A stretch of 64,000 nucleotides of DNA. It comes from Cryptomeria japonica. Lineage: Eukaryota > Streptophyta > Pinopsida > Cupressales > Cupressaceae. Below, one piece after another: positions 49,321 through 60,889 of the stretch. A program made the position numbers and the translations under genes. The stretch's first letter is position 1; each line of letters starts with the position of its first letter. The stretch spans positions 562,844,510 through 562,908,509 of the forward strand of contig NC_081413.1 in NCBI RefSeq assembly GCF_030272615.1, in the 5' to 3' direction. Below the pieces are notes generated by a model. It saw only the letters and a list, made by a program, of their open reading frames with translations. It was not told the DNA's origin and did not search any database.

Positions 49321-49925
49321 TTTATTAAGGAAAAACAGGTTTTAAGGGCCCTGAAACCCTATACAAGACAGGTTTTGGGAGGACCTGCAACCTGAACCAA
49401 AAGATAAACTTGAAAGTCCACTCAAAGAAACAGAACACAAATGAGACTCAGCACAGCCAAACCAAAGATGGGGTACAGCACAAGAAGGACCCCCAACAAA
49501 AACCAACGAGCTGCAAAAGACCAGCAGCTCCAACCCAACCAGGACGGATCAAGAATTTGACCTACACTGGGACGATTTAGATTTTTTACTTTTAACAATA
49601 ATTCATCCCTCCTCAACCCTAGTAGCAACCTTTTGCCAAGAGGGTGGGCCCAGAATAGAGGACCTCCCATCACCAAGAGGAACAAAGCCATCATCCGGAG
49701 AGGTATGGACAACAGAAATAAAAGAATCAGATAAAGATCCAACATCAATCTGGGAAGCGGGAAGGTCATCCACCAAAGAAGAAGATCCAGCATTCTTCAA
49801 ATGATCATTTGGGATGCCACTGCAAGCATCCACACTCCTGAGGCAAAGCTACACTAAAAACAGAGGCAGCAACCAGAGGCTTGGCCTGAGGAACCTACGC
49901 AACCACCTGGGAGAAGCTTTTCTTT
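49321..49925 (-). mobile_element. LINE (L1-type) 3' remnant
   Basis: On the minus strand the last part reads AGGGTTTCAGGGCCCTTAAA, ACCTGTTTTTCCTTAATAAAAAA: the usual plant LINE tail with an A-rich end. Upstream frames (for example 49603-49833, with SSILGPPSWQKVATRVEEG) resemble a LINE ORF1 start region and are joined directly to the tail, so most of ORF1/ORF2 is missing. The likely target duplication is TTATGTT (before the tail near 49314 and after the head near 49927). Confidence 0.65.
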
Positions 49926-50988
49926 GGTTATGTTATAATATGATGCATATGAACTTAGTGAGTTAGAAAACCATGAGTGATCTATACTTAGATGAGGTAC
50001 ACAAACTGCAATCAAACTTAAATCATTTAAGAAAATTGGATCGACTTTTAATGTTTAAATCAATATGGAAAAAGATTGTCTTTTTTGGTTATTGTTTGTG
50101 CAAGTTTAATTTTCTATATTCGCATTTGCTTAAGTAATGGCAAGACTTTGATTTGTTTGATTGGACCTTGTCGTATGATTGATTTGGGGTACCTGTTTCT
50201 GTCCTCAATCTTGAGTTTGATTGTTGTCTTGTGATGGTGTTGTAATCAGTCATGTCCTTTATGCGGGTGTCGAATGTTGATTCGTAGTTGATCATAACTG
50301 GTCAGGTCTCTAGTTAGAGTACTGTCAGTCAGTGCACCATGTATGAAGTCTTGTTTGACCAAGTGGGTATTCCTACTGCTTTGAACTCCGTTTGTTTGAC
50401 CATGTGTAATCCTGGGTTTAGGAGTTTGTTGAGTATGGTCTAGTTTCGTAGGGGAAAGTGGCTTTCAATTGGGGATCGTGAAGGATTGTTGATTTGTATA
50501 ATGGAATGTATTCAGTTATTGATAATGCAATTAAAGTATGCTTGGAAAGTATTCATTAGTTTATGATGAAATTAAAGTACATTTTGAAATTAGATGCATG
50601 GCTTATGTTTTAATGAAAAGTTTGAACGTAATGGTTGGTTAAATTTTATTGGATGAACTTAATCATGCCACCTACACTTTTAACCTCAATGGATGAACCT
50701 TGTCATATGATCTATATTTTTATCTTACTGAAAGAAATTATCCTTGTTTAAGTATTATCTCGTTATTAAGATAATCAGCTTAATTGGATTAGTTAGCATG
50801 AGTTGAGTGTAATGTGGAATTAAGTAATCACGTTGGGAAACTCTTTAGGTGTTAATTGAAGTCTTTCGTTGTGTAATCTGATCTTTGATATCTCATTGTA
50901 TCATTGTGTTGTATTTAACTTTATATATATGCACTCTATTCTTGTAATTTAGCTTAATCCCTTCGGGGTTTCCTAGCGGGGCATTACA

Positions 50989-53600
50989 TAAACACATGTC
51001 TAGAAATTTCTAAATATATATGAGTTTATCAAAATAAAACCTATCTAATATAATTTACTTGTTCAAACATGACAAGTGAACTTATAGATGCTAAGGGCTA
51101 CTCCATACTAGTTTGGACTAACTTTTGTCAACAACCCAAGAGTGATAAGTATAAAAATCCACAACTCAAGAGGTGTAGTTGGTTGTGGAAAATTTATTGA
51201 CGGCCACATGTGTTGTGTTGTTACACTAATTCCCTAGCCAATGATAACCACAAGTAATATATGATTCTTATTTGTCATCACAACTAACAATGACTTCAAA
51301 ATAGATGGAACCGTGATGTAATATGGGATGCAACAACCTTTACCTTTTCATATCAAATGTACTTAAAGGCTTGGGTATTAGTAAACTATGTAAAAGAGAA
51401 TATGCATGTAGTAAGGTCACATCCACTTCCTTTTTGCTAGATGGACATTGTGTACATGTGATGTATGTAAGACTTGATCACTATGCACGTACATGTGATA
51501 CATGTATGAGTTGAATGCTATGCACTATTTATTCATGTACTAACATTTGCATTGGATATACCAATTGTTATACTAATGTAAATATATATAATTATAAGTA
51601 TTAATTTAATTAATGTTTATGATTCAAAAGAAAGGTTGAAGATCTCATCCCAAATTCAAAGATGAATTATTTTATTCATATTTGATGCAAACTACAAAGA
51701 CTATGAATCTCAAAAGGGGGATACATGCAGCCATTTTCTATGAATCCTTGGAAAATAGGTTTGGAACTAGAGATATGTCATGATATTAGGAGCTCACCTT
51801 GTTTAGTACAAGAATGTAAGATTGTGGCATGGAGATGTTGTAATTGCTATTATTTGATTAAGTTAAGAGATTGACATTCTAAACATAAAAATGTTGCTTG
51901 GTTAATTAAAGAAATACTTAGAATGTAATAAAATTGTTTTAAAAATAAATTATTACAAGACACCTATTGTCCATCAATACTTAATGATAGTGATATATAA
52001 AGAGCTGAAAAGGCACATTAAATCCGCCTACTAAATGTATGATAAGAGGCAGATCATGTTTCTTGACATTCTCAAAATGATAATTATATCTAAAAATATG
52101 TATAATTTCATTAAAACTTAAATGACTATATTAAATACATATGATTGTCAATCGAAAATAAATATACATTTCTGAGAAATGTTACAGGTTATAACCTTGT
52201 CAACTTTTGAGTAGAATAGACCATATATTACACATAATTTACTAATAATGTATATATCCTCCTATCGAATATACAAATTAAACTATTTATATTGAGTTTA
52301 TTAAGCAAAGTCACAATAAGCTATAAAATTGAGTTAATATGGATCATAATAAATACTTGAGACTATGCTTTCGGCAGTCAAATTTGATTCTTGAGTTGTT
52401 CCTGCATGAATAATAGCAAATTAGTGCCAAAAAAAAATCAAAGAAAGTATATATTGTATGCATGCGGTTTACAAGTTATTGTAGACAATCTAGTTGAATA
52501 AAATTCTTCTACTAAGTACAAAGAATGATTAATATACACATCAATAATAAATCAAGGTCACACTACATATTACGATAGATTAAGAAAGCAATATATTAAC
52601 GAGGACAATACACTTGGATTGTTTTTTAAATTTTTTATTAAGCAAATGACTGTGGCATGGATGATAGTGAAGTGGCAAACTCATAAAAGTTTGTTGCACC
52701 TCTACCGAAATCATTACATTTATTCTTATTGTTACTGTATTTTGGGTTGTTATTGATCTTATTTTTATTTTTTTAATTTTGAGTTGTTTTCATATGTTCA
52801 AAAACATATGAAAAAAAGAAGTTTTAAGTTTTTAATAGTCGAATCATATGAAAACCTCAAAATCTCTTCAATGCATAGAATATTGAGTTTCTTTTGGTTT
52901 TGATGAAAATTTACGAGTAAAATAAGTTTTTCATTCAAGTCTTACTAGTATGACTAGCTTTTGGAAAGAGTTATTTGTGCTCTAAGTGGGAATAATGCTC
53001 TATTAATGCATAAGTAGAGTAAAGTTAAAAAATTGAAGAGAAATGATCATTTGGTTGCAACTTTGACAAATCATAAAAAATGCTAAATTGTTCTTCCAAA
53101 CATGTCAAAATGACTGCTTGACCTTTTTAAATCAAAATAGCCCTCAAAATGCAGTTAGATCAATTGGATTATATTTTATTAGTGAAATTTACCATAATTG
53201 CCCTCTGGTACATTTGGCATGCTAGCACATCAGGCAAGTCAAATTGGCTTAAAATCAAATTTAAAAATGTCAATAATCCATTTTGAAAAAATGAGTAGGT
53301 GAAGAGCACCAAAGGTCATTATAGCTAACTTCACGCACCCTAAGTGATACATTTGATTTTGACAAAAAAATATTGTTGTCTTTGTATGCAACTTGACTAC
53401 TTATAGCTTTCATTTTGGCTTCTAGGTAGTAAAAACAAATGCCATGGGATTCATTATGCACACAAGGACCAAAAAGTAGTCATTTCAAAGTGTCATCCCA
53501 AACATATCCCCTATTAACCATTTGCTTGGACAACAAAAAAATTTGCACAGTTGATCTAATACAAATGCCTCAATAATCATGTGTTATTGGTACCAATAAA
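50989..53600. other. AT-rich region without recognised genes
   Basis: Short open frames only; no family recognised. It may be the continuation of the DNA interrupted by the LTR-like block. Confidence 0.4.
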
Positions 53601-53603
53601 GTT

Positions 53604-53723
53604 GCACAATTGATCTAAGTACTATCTTTTATTCCCACCATCTGCACAATTGATCTAAGTACTAGCTTTTATTCTCACCGTCTGCACAATTGATCTAAGT
53701 ACTAGCTTTTCTTCCCATCATTG
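53604..53723. repeat. 40-bp tandem repeat, three copies
   Basis: GCACAATTGATCTAAGTACT begins units at 53604, 53644 and 53684. A degenerate fourth start (GCACAGTTGATCTAATAC) stands at about 53547. Confidence 0.93.
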
Positions 53724-54780
53724 GATATACCAATGGGTTGTTATTGGACCACTAGATAATTTTTTAGTGGACTGTTAATTAAAGAAATCCAATGAACAGT
53801 AATTACAACATGAAGTTGAGCTCATTCCACAAATAAAAGTTAAAAGAATGTAAAAGTTTTTAAAAAAAATATATTTGTAAGGCCCTAAGATTGCACCCAA
53901 AGTCAATGCCTTCCACATAATAGGTGTGTTTGGTGCACCAAGCCACTAGGGTGGCCAAATGGCCCGCTTGACATATCTATTTCCTCGTCCCAAACAGCAC
54001 TCAACGAATAGTAGATTAAAGTTCTAGACGTAACCATTTACCCATGTCCCCATGTTGCTGCTTAAAATTAAGCAATTGGAGTGTTCCCGGCAAAATTTTA
54101 ATTAAGGGTAAAGGATAAATTAGAATTTTTTCCTATTTTTGTGGAGAGGAACTGCTTAAAACTTAAAAATAAGCTTTGAAAAAAAGGGAGACTCAAAATT
54201 AACAACAGCTCATTGAGAAGAATGACAAGTGGCTCCACAATTTTTTTTCATGGGGCCACTAGCTCTACAAATTGCTGCTAAAACTTTTGAGAAGCAGCTG
54301 CTAGCCAAAATAAGCTAAGCCGCCGCATGGGACCTACCCTTAGAATAGGAATTTTGGGAGGTTTTGTGTTTGTTATAAAAGAGATTTTTGTCAAATTCAA
54401 GGACAGATTCTTTCCACTTCCTGATTTCTTGCTCCTCCGAAGTACTAAATATTTTCACTTGGTACCAATTTTTATTTGAAAAAAATTCAGTCTTAAAACC
54501 CTATTTTGTAAACTGGAGGTGTTTTGGCTTGAGATTATAAAAAGAGTCTACTTAAATGTAATTATTATAAATAAAAGACAAACAAAGTGACATCCGTTAT
54601 GCATACCGAAAAAAGATCAATATCCTGGTGTTTTTCCTCAATTATTTATTCTAAGTGACTTAAAAAAAAATTGAGGTATACAGATAGGGCTGGGAAATTT
54701 GTAAATGAAAGATCTAATAGTAAACTTCCAAAAGAGGATAAATTAGCTGAAGCATTTTTGAAATTACAGTTTCTCTTTTA

Positions 54781-54908
54781 GTTACAGCCTTCCTAAACTT
54801 GTTCTCATGGTCATTAGATTTTATAACTAGGATCTGGATTACTTAAGAAGAGTTACAACCTTCCTAAACTTGTTCTCATGGTCATTAGATTTTATAACTA
54901 GGATTCTA
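54781..54908. repeat. 71-bp tandem duplication
   Basis: GTTACAGCCTTCCTAAACTT at 54781 recurs as GTTACAACCTTCCTAAACTT at 54852, followed by GTTCTCATGGTCATTAGATT in both copies. Confidence 0.92.
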
Positions 54909-55059
54909 GAATACTTAACAAGTTGCATGGAAAAATACTGGCTAGGTTCATTCCGAACTCTTCTGATGATTTATTGGGTTTTCCAGTCTTAGATGTCGTG
55001 GTTAGGGTTACTGTGGCCAAATACCAAGAACAATAGAATTCAAACAAAGAAGCAGGTTT

Positions 55060-56679
55060 CAAGCAGGTTTTTTCACCATTGGTCAAAAAAACCTTAAGGT
55101 CGTTGCATAAAACTTTTGGAAAAGATACATTTCATGATCTCCTTGGTGACATAATAACATCGAATTTTTGTGGGTTTGTGAAACTAACTAAATAAACTAA
55201 ACACGACTAAGAAAACTAAAATGATCATTAAAGAAACATTACAATATTCTAATACCCTCCCTTAATAATCATCGTTCTAACTACCCAAAAAACAAAGAAG
55301 GCTGCCCCCTTCTCATAACACTGTGACATGAGCCTGCCACTGACCTTGTCACTGAGATGAGCCTGCCACTAACCCTCCCAGAATCCAGAAAACTTCTAGA
55401 TAACACAAATTGTCCACAAACTTGTGCAGATGAGCATGACGCCTCAAATAGACTACAAAAAGCCACGATTTTTTAGGATAAAGTTGTCAAACCCAAAACC
55501 TTAAGTTCACAAAGCATCGTTTTTTCATAATAAAGGGTAAAAACCCTAAGACAGGGACACTTGTACCCATGATTTATGAGGAAAAAATCAGGCAAAACCC
55601 AAAATCCCATTCAAACATCGCAAATTACAAATGACTAGACACGATTTCTGAGGTGAAAAATCAATAAAAATCGGACATGATTTTTGAGGTGGAAAATTGA
55701 TCAAAACCCAAAACGCAAAATCTGAGACGCGGATTAGCATACAAAACTTTTGATTTTGAGGAAAAATGGTAAAACCCAACAAAAAAATTTTAAGCATAAA
55801 AATTATTAAAACAATCCCAAAAGATTTTAAGGAAAAAAATTATTAAAACCCATCAAAAATTTTTGAAGGGAAAAAAATTTTGTGAAAAGCTACCAATAAT
55901 TTTTTAAGGGAAAAAATTATAAACCCATCAAAAAAAATTTAAGGGAAAAAATTTATAGAACCCATCAAAACATCTCCAAGCCACAAAACAAAAAGGTAGA
56001 TTGCATGCCCTAGTCACATTAGTGCAGGGAGATGAATACATTGAACAAGGTCCAACTCCACGAAGCCCTAGACCGCAAGTACAAAGGATCTGAAACTCTA
56101 GGTCGCCAGATGCAAAATACAAATGCAAGTTGCAGATCTGAAACACCATAGTTGCTAACAAAAGACAAAAATCCATAGGCATGAAAAAATAGATGAAAAC
56201 CTCCACGATCTTCAAATGTAGCACCCAAACTGCTCATGAACACAAGTCCACAAACCCACAAAAATTTTGAATTATAGTTTTAAAAGGGCCCACAAAATTT
56301 TGCATGTGAAAATCCTACAAGATCTTTGCCCAAAAGATGGATCAAAACCCTTCATGGGTTTGAACACAAAAACCCGCCTTTGCAAATCCGTACCAAAACA
56401 GAGGGCCAGAAAAGCCTTCCCAAAAACCTAAGCCATCCCATGAGGGGGACAAGCTCATACTGGCTCTCATACCATGTTAAAATATTCGATGCTATTATAC
56501 AATAGAGCGAGAGCTCTATATAAGAATTTACAAGAGATGATGTTTCTAAAAGAAATAATCATTAACAAAAGCTGAAAATAGAAAATCACTAAATAAAGTA
56601 AAGATGACTAAGAAAACTAGGATAACCATTAGAGAAACACTATAATTTTATAATATCCTAAGGACAATCTCATTTAACA
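55060..56679 (-). mobile_element. Small non-autonomous copia-type element (TRIM/LARD-like)
   Basis: Minus strand: 5' LTR at 56679-56475 (TGTTAAATGAG...ATTTTAACA, about 205 bp), then primer site TGGTATGAGAGCC (one base from the usual TGGTATCAGAGCC) at about 56474-56462, a non-coding 1.2-kb body, purine tract TTAAGGGAGGG at about 55264-55254, and a 3' LTR part (55253 to about 55060) sharing CACGACTAAGAAAACTA and ATTAAAGAAACA with the first. No gag or pol frame is present. The body has repeated AAAACCCATCAAAA and AAGGGAAAAAAATT blocks (55770-55980). Confidence 0.7.
55770..55980. repeat. Degenerate tandem repeat inside the small copia-type element
   Basis: Units of about 35-45 bases with AAACCCATCAAAA followed by ATTTTTTAAGGGAAAAAAAT. 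At least four are visible. Confidence 0.8.
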
Positions 56680-57470
56680 GTTGTACTTATGTTGAAAGCT
56701 TTTGTTCTATTTTTTACCAAGTATTTGTATTTGGAACATATTGTAATAGCCAATTTGATTCATATTTATATTTTGCCTATTGGATGATATTTTGACATAT
56801 TGGATTTTTTTCTCCAAAATATTTGTATTGTTCATGCAATCTATTGCTGCAGCTTCTCACCTCACCTTCAAAGAACCTAGGTGAACAAAAAGTGAAATGA
56901 TTTTTATTTAGAATTTGTTTAAGTCATTGCAATTGTAGCAGAATTGGATTCTTGTTAGCTTGAAGGGTGATTAAAAAAGTGCTGATTTCACTCATTGAAA
57001 ACGAGATAAGATATTTATGGAGTTAGGAAAGAAAGCTTCGGCAAAACCTTACTCCCAACAAAAAAAAAATGCAAAGAAAGGTGAAGAGAGAAAAAATTCT
57101 AAGATAGAGAGAATTTTTCTCAGCCTTGGAGTCCATAAGAGATGGGCAGCAACAAATCATTTATAAGTTCTTCAAAGCATTCCAAACTCTAGGTTATATT
57201 TCCACCTACAGTAAATTAACTTTTTATTAGAAAGGGGAGATCAACCAGAAGAGGAAATGGTAGATCAGCAAGATGAAGATTTGACCACCCTCCATGTACA
57301 GTGTAGAGCACAGAGTGAAGAAGACCTTTCTTTTATAAACTTTTGAAATCTGAAAGCAAAAAAAGGCCTAAGAATGAGAGAAGGCTCAAGCAAGACCAAA
57401 CTCATAAGGACCTCCAGCAACAATTAGAAAGACTCATAATTCCTTTATTTGACTGTCCAAGAAATGTTCA
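56680..57470. other. Spacer leading into gypsy relic
   Basis: No clear protein match until about 57480. The stretch 57120-57470 may be the eroded start of gypsy gag. Confidence 0.4.
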
Positions 57471-57479
57471 ACCCATGTT

Positions 57480-58110
57480 TGGATCTAAAATTTACACTAC
57501 TTCTCTTTGAGTCTGTATGAGGCAATCAAATTTGCTACTCTTCACTTGGAAGGAGTTTCTCACGGATGGTAGTACCATGACTTAATTGCCCAAATCCATA
57601 GCCTTGTCACTACATATTAAGATTTCAATCAAATATTGATAGATAAGTTTGATAAGTTTGAGAGGAGAGAGCTTGAAATCCATTTTAGAGAGCAAACACA
57701 ATTGAAGCAGAGATTTTTAGAGGATTCCAATGATTGTGCCTGATATTTTTTTTAAGAAATCATTTTCTTCTTTAATAAAGGTTTATCTTTTATCTAAGCC
57801 CCTCGAGGGCCTAGTTAAGGCTTTTGCACCATCATCTCTAAAAGAAGCTATTAAGAGGGCTTTGACACTTATTCATACCAAAGAACAAGATTTCATCTTG
57901 GAAAAAACCACCTACTATTGGATCACAAATGGGCAATTGTTTAGAAAGGAGGTTTCAACTCATTCCCTCAATTGCCACACCACAACTATTTTTATCCAAA
58001 AGATTGGATGATCCCACTAGAAATGAACTCCTAGTTACCATTGCCTTGGCAAAGGCCAAGTCCATTTTATTGAGGTAGTATATGATGATGAGTCAAATTT
58101 TGAAGAGCCT
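57480..58110 (+). pseudogene. Ty3/gypsy gag relic
   Basis: Plus-strand pieces in several frames: ELEIHFREQTQLKQRFLED near 57670-57720, then in frame 57730 PLEGLVKAFAPSSLKEAIKR and ALTLIHTKEQ, and TRNEL just after 58015. This matches the plant gypsy gag segment around the LVKAF-x-P-x-SL-x-EAI-x-R-A motif. Frameshifts and stops are frequent. The zinc knuckle is lost. Confidence 0.75.
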
Positions 58111-58263
58111 AAGCTACAACAAATCATAGAAAAGCAATCAATTAAGTATGAACTAGAGAAGTTTGATGTTAGTGAATACAAAAACAATGGTGCACCTATA
58201 GCACCTATAGCTCTTTCAAGGACATTTGATATCATCCATTTACGGTCCATGGAGTGCTATCCA

Positions 58264-58460
58264 AATAGTGGATCATGATGCTTATTAGTAGTGGGGCTAC
58301 CCACGACTTCATTGATGAAGACTTGATTATTAGGAGAGGGCTGAAGACTTTATTGAATCAATATTTGGATCATAATGCTTATTAGTAGTGGGGCTACCCA
58401 CAACTTCATTGATGAAGAATTGACTGTTAAGAGAGGATTGAAAGCTGAAGACTTGTTGGA
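58264..58460 (+). pseudogene. Ty3/gypsy protease relic, tandemly duplicated
   Basis: MLISSGATHNFIDEELTVKR (58375 frame) matches gypsy aspartic proteases, where DSGATHNFI is usual; the catalytic aspartate is serine here (SSGATH). The same segment stands about 109 bp earlier (58266 on; GGGGCTACCCACGACTTCAT), so the active-site region is present twice in a row. Confidence 0.8.
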
Positions 58461-58607
58461 TTCAATGCACAACTATGAGGATGGAGATTACTTTCTCCAA
58501 GGAACAAGTTGCATGGGACTCCAGCTACTTGGTGATAAAGGCATGCCTACTAATTCATCTTTAGGTAGCATCATACTATCATATTGGAATTCATAATATT
58601 TTATATA

Positions 58608-59465
58608 AGCTAGGTTGCTGGTTCGGGCACCGGTTCGGGTTCGAAGAATCAGTACACTGGTACGGCAAAATTTTGAAAAGGGGTTTGGGTTCGTTTGGGT
58701 TTGTTAGTACAAAAACATGTAAATTATATATATATGCAGCCTATAAGCATGAATTAAGATTAGCATGTCACATAGCATCATATAAACAACAAAACCAACA
58801 TAAACTTGTAATCATAGCATCATGATCATAGCATAACAGCATCATATACATCAAGTTTAATATCAAAATGATAAAATATTCAAGTATCATTGTTTCAACT
58901 TTCAACAATTTAAAGTTTGATCATCAAATGGATTCTCTAATTTGTCATCCTCATTCTCCTCCTCCTCATCATTGACATTGACATTAGATGAATCAATGCC
59001 AATGCCAATGACACTTGCACTTGCACTTTAAGTTTGTTCGCTATTTGAGTCATCAAATGCAACAAGCTGAGAAGTGAAATCATCCAAATCAGTATGTTTT
59101 GGCTCCATATCCCACATCTTCGTTTCCCCTTGCTTGTAGTCATGTTGCTTGTGTGAAATGAGCCAAGTTAATGTTTTAAAACTAACTTATAGGGTCATAT
59201 TTTAATTTTTTATGTGGTGGAATTCAAAAAAAATTAAATTTTGCAAAAAAAAAAATCCATTTTTGGGCTGTCAAACCCTTGGGTTCAACCTGGGTCCTCT
59301 TGGGTTCGACCCTGGGTCCTCTTGGGTTCGCCTTGGTTCAAACCAGGCCTGAATCACGATCCCTGTCCGAACCATAGGCGAACCGGACCCGAACCCTAAA
59401 CCAGGTACGGACCAGACCAATACCAGGGGTCTAGGGGGCCGAACCCGGTAACTTAGTATATAAGC
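58608..59465 (-). mobile_element. hAT-like element fragment nested in the gypsy relic
   Basis: Left end TAAGCTAGGTTGCTGGTTCGG and right end CCGAACCCGGTAACTTAGTATA are roughly inverted, and GTTCGGGTTCG-type motifs cluster at both ends. The minus strand at about 59115-58915 encodes KMWDMEPKHTDLDDF, then SASVIGIGIDSSNVNVND and EEEENEDD, resembling the acidic C-terminal tail of plant hAT transposases. Nothing of the transposase core is present. It lies between gypsy protease and RT. Confidence 0.5.
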
Positions 59466-59639
59466 ATAGTGTGGTGTTTAGCAATTTTTTGTTTGGATTA
59501 TTGCTGAATTGGGGATTCCAACAAATCATAGTTGGAACCAAGCTCTAATCCTACTGTGACTAACATTTACCATCATCTACAAATTTTCAAAAAAGAAATA
59601 AAAAGGATTTAAAATATTTGTTGGATATGGGTCACATCA

Positions 59640-60010
59640 AGCCAAGTTCTAATCCTTTGCTTCATTTGTGGCCCTTGTGAAGAAAAAGGATGACACCATG
59701 AGAATGTGCATAGATTATCGTCCTGAATAAGAAGGAAAAAAAGGATAAATGCCCTATTCCCAAGATCAATAAGATCATTTATGTGTTGCATGGAACATTT
59801 TTTTAAGATCAAGTTACTATCAAATTCGTACAAAATGACTTTTAGATGCCATTATAGACACTGAGTTTCTCATCATGCCATTTGATTTGATAAATTCATT
59901 GACATTTTGCAATTTATGATGAACCAAGTATTGAGTGGTCAATTGAAGAAATTTGTTTTAGTATTTTTTGATGATATTCTGATATATAGCAAGACATGGG
60001 AAGATCTAAG
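59640..60010 (+). pseudogene. Ty3/gypsy reverse transcriptase relic
   Basis: FVALVKKKDDTMRMCIDYRP at about 59660-59720, then LRSSYYQIR, then FLIMPFDL, and the intact catalytic box KFVLVFFDDILIYSKTW at about 59948-60000. Several frameshifts lie between these pieces. The FDD motif survives although the domain as a whole is dead. Confidence 0.88.
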
Positions 60011-60579
60011 GCAACTAGATACATTCCTTGGAATTTTGTAGTAATGGTCCCTATTTGTAAAAGAGTCAAATATGAGTTTGGGGCCACAAATATTTAATAC
60101 TTGGGCCATGTACAGAGTGCTCAAGGTGTAAATTGGAATCAACGGAAGATTCGGGGTATTTTGGTTGTAATGCAAATGGGGTGTTTTAAGAGGAGTTGGA
60201 GAAGTTGTAATGCAAATGGGGTGCCCCATAACATTTGAGAGAAAGAAGTTCAAAGACAAAAGAAGATTTTTCATTTAAGACATGGAGATGCTTAGTCATT
60301 ATACATGTTTTTAGCAAACTTCAAAAAATATTTGATTTGTAGTAGATTTATGATAAAAATTATCACAACTTGAAGTTGGATTAATGAAATTTGAATAATT
60401 AACATAATGTAGAATATATGGAAGGGGTAAAAAGAATGTAATTGTTGATTCTCTTTCTAGAAAGCCCACTCTTTGTTCTATTTCTATTATTTTCTAGTGA
60501 TTGGAAGGTTTCTATTATGGTACAATATGCTAACAACATATTCATTGCTTAAATATTAGATTAAATCTAAAAGACGATT

Positions 60580-60880
60580 GGTATGTGATAGTAGATGGTC
60601 TCATCTTGTATAAGGATAGAATCTTCTTAGTACCTAAATCTAAGATGAAAGAAAAAGATTTTGAATGCATTACAGAATGCACATATAATTGGGCACCCTA
60701 AATTATACAAACCAATTATACAAAATATAAGGAAAAGTTCTCTTGGAAAGGTGTTAAGGATGATGAACCCAAACATTATAAGTGTGCTACAACCCTTGCT
60801 CATCATCAACCAAAAGTGGAAAAGCACATCCATGGATTTCAGTTGAAATTAAGTTGTCTCAACCTTAAGAGTCTCAATAT
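60580..60880 (+). pseudogene. Ty3/gypsy integrase start relic
   Basis: DGLILYKDRIFLVPKSKMKE (60595-60650), then LNALQNAHIIGHPKLYKP, and LQPLLIINQKWKSTSMDFS (60780-60840) match the zinc-finger and linker region of gypsy integrases (GHPG, then LQPLPIP-x-xKW-x-SISMDFI). The CxxC part is missing. Confidence 0.82.
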
Positions 60881-60889
60881 GGATTAATA

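Larger units (their letters stand above)
47158..50988 (+). mobile_element. Very long LTR-like block (3.8 kb), probably a solo LTR
   Basis: Starts TGTAGTACCCCTGCC and ends CTAGCGGGGCATTACA: imperfect inverted ends of the TGTARTRCCCC type common in plant gypsy LTRs. No gag-pol protein was found inside. The five bases on either side (AAAAT, TAAAC) do not match, so no target duplication. A nested LINE tail adds about 0.6 kb. It interrupts the DNA that continues from the second array. Orientation is chosen from the TG/CA ends only. Confidence 0.55.

Noticed and set aside
55588-56261. Minus-strand frames in the small copia-type element
   Set aside because: No resemblance to gag or pol; they lie in repeat-rich non-coding body.
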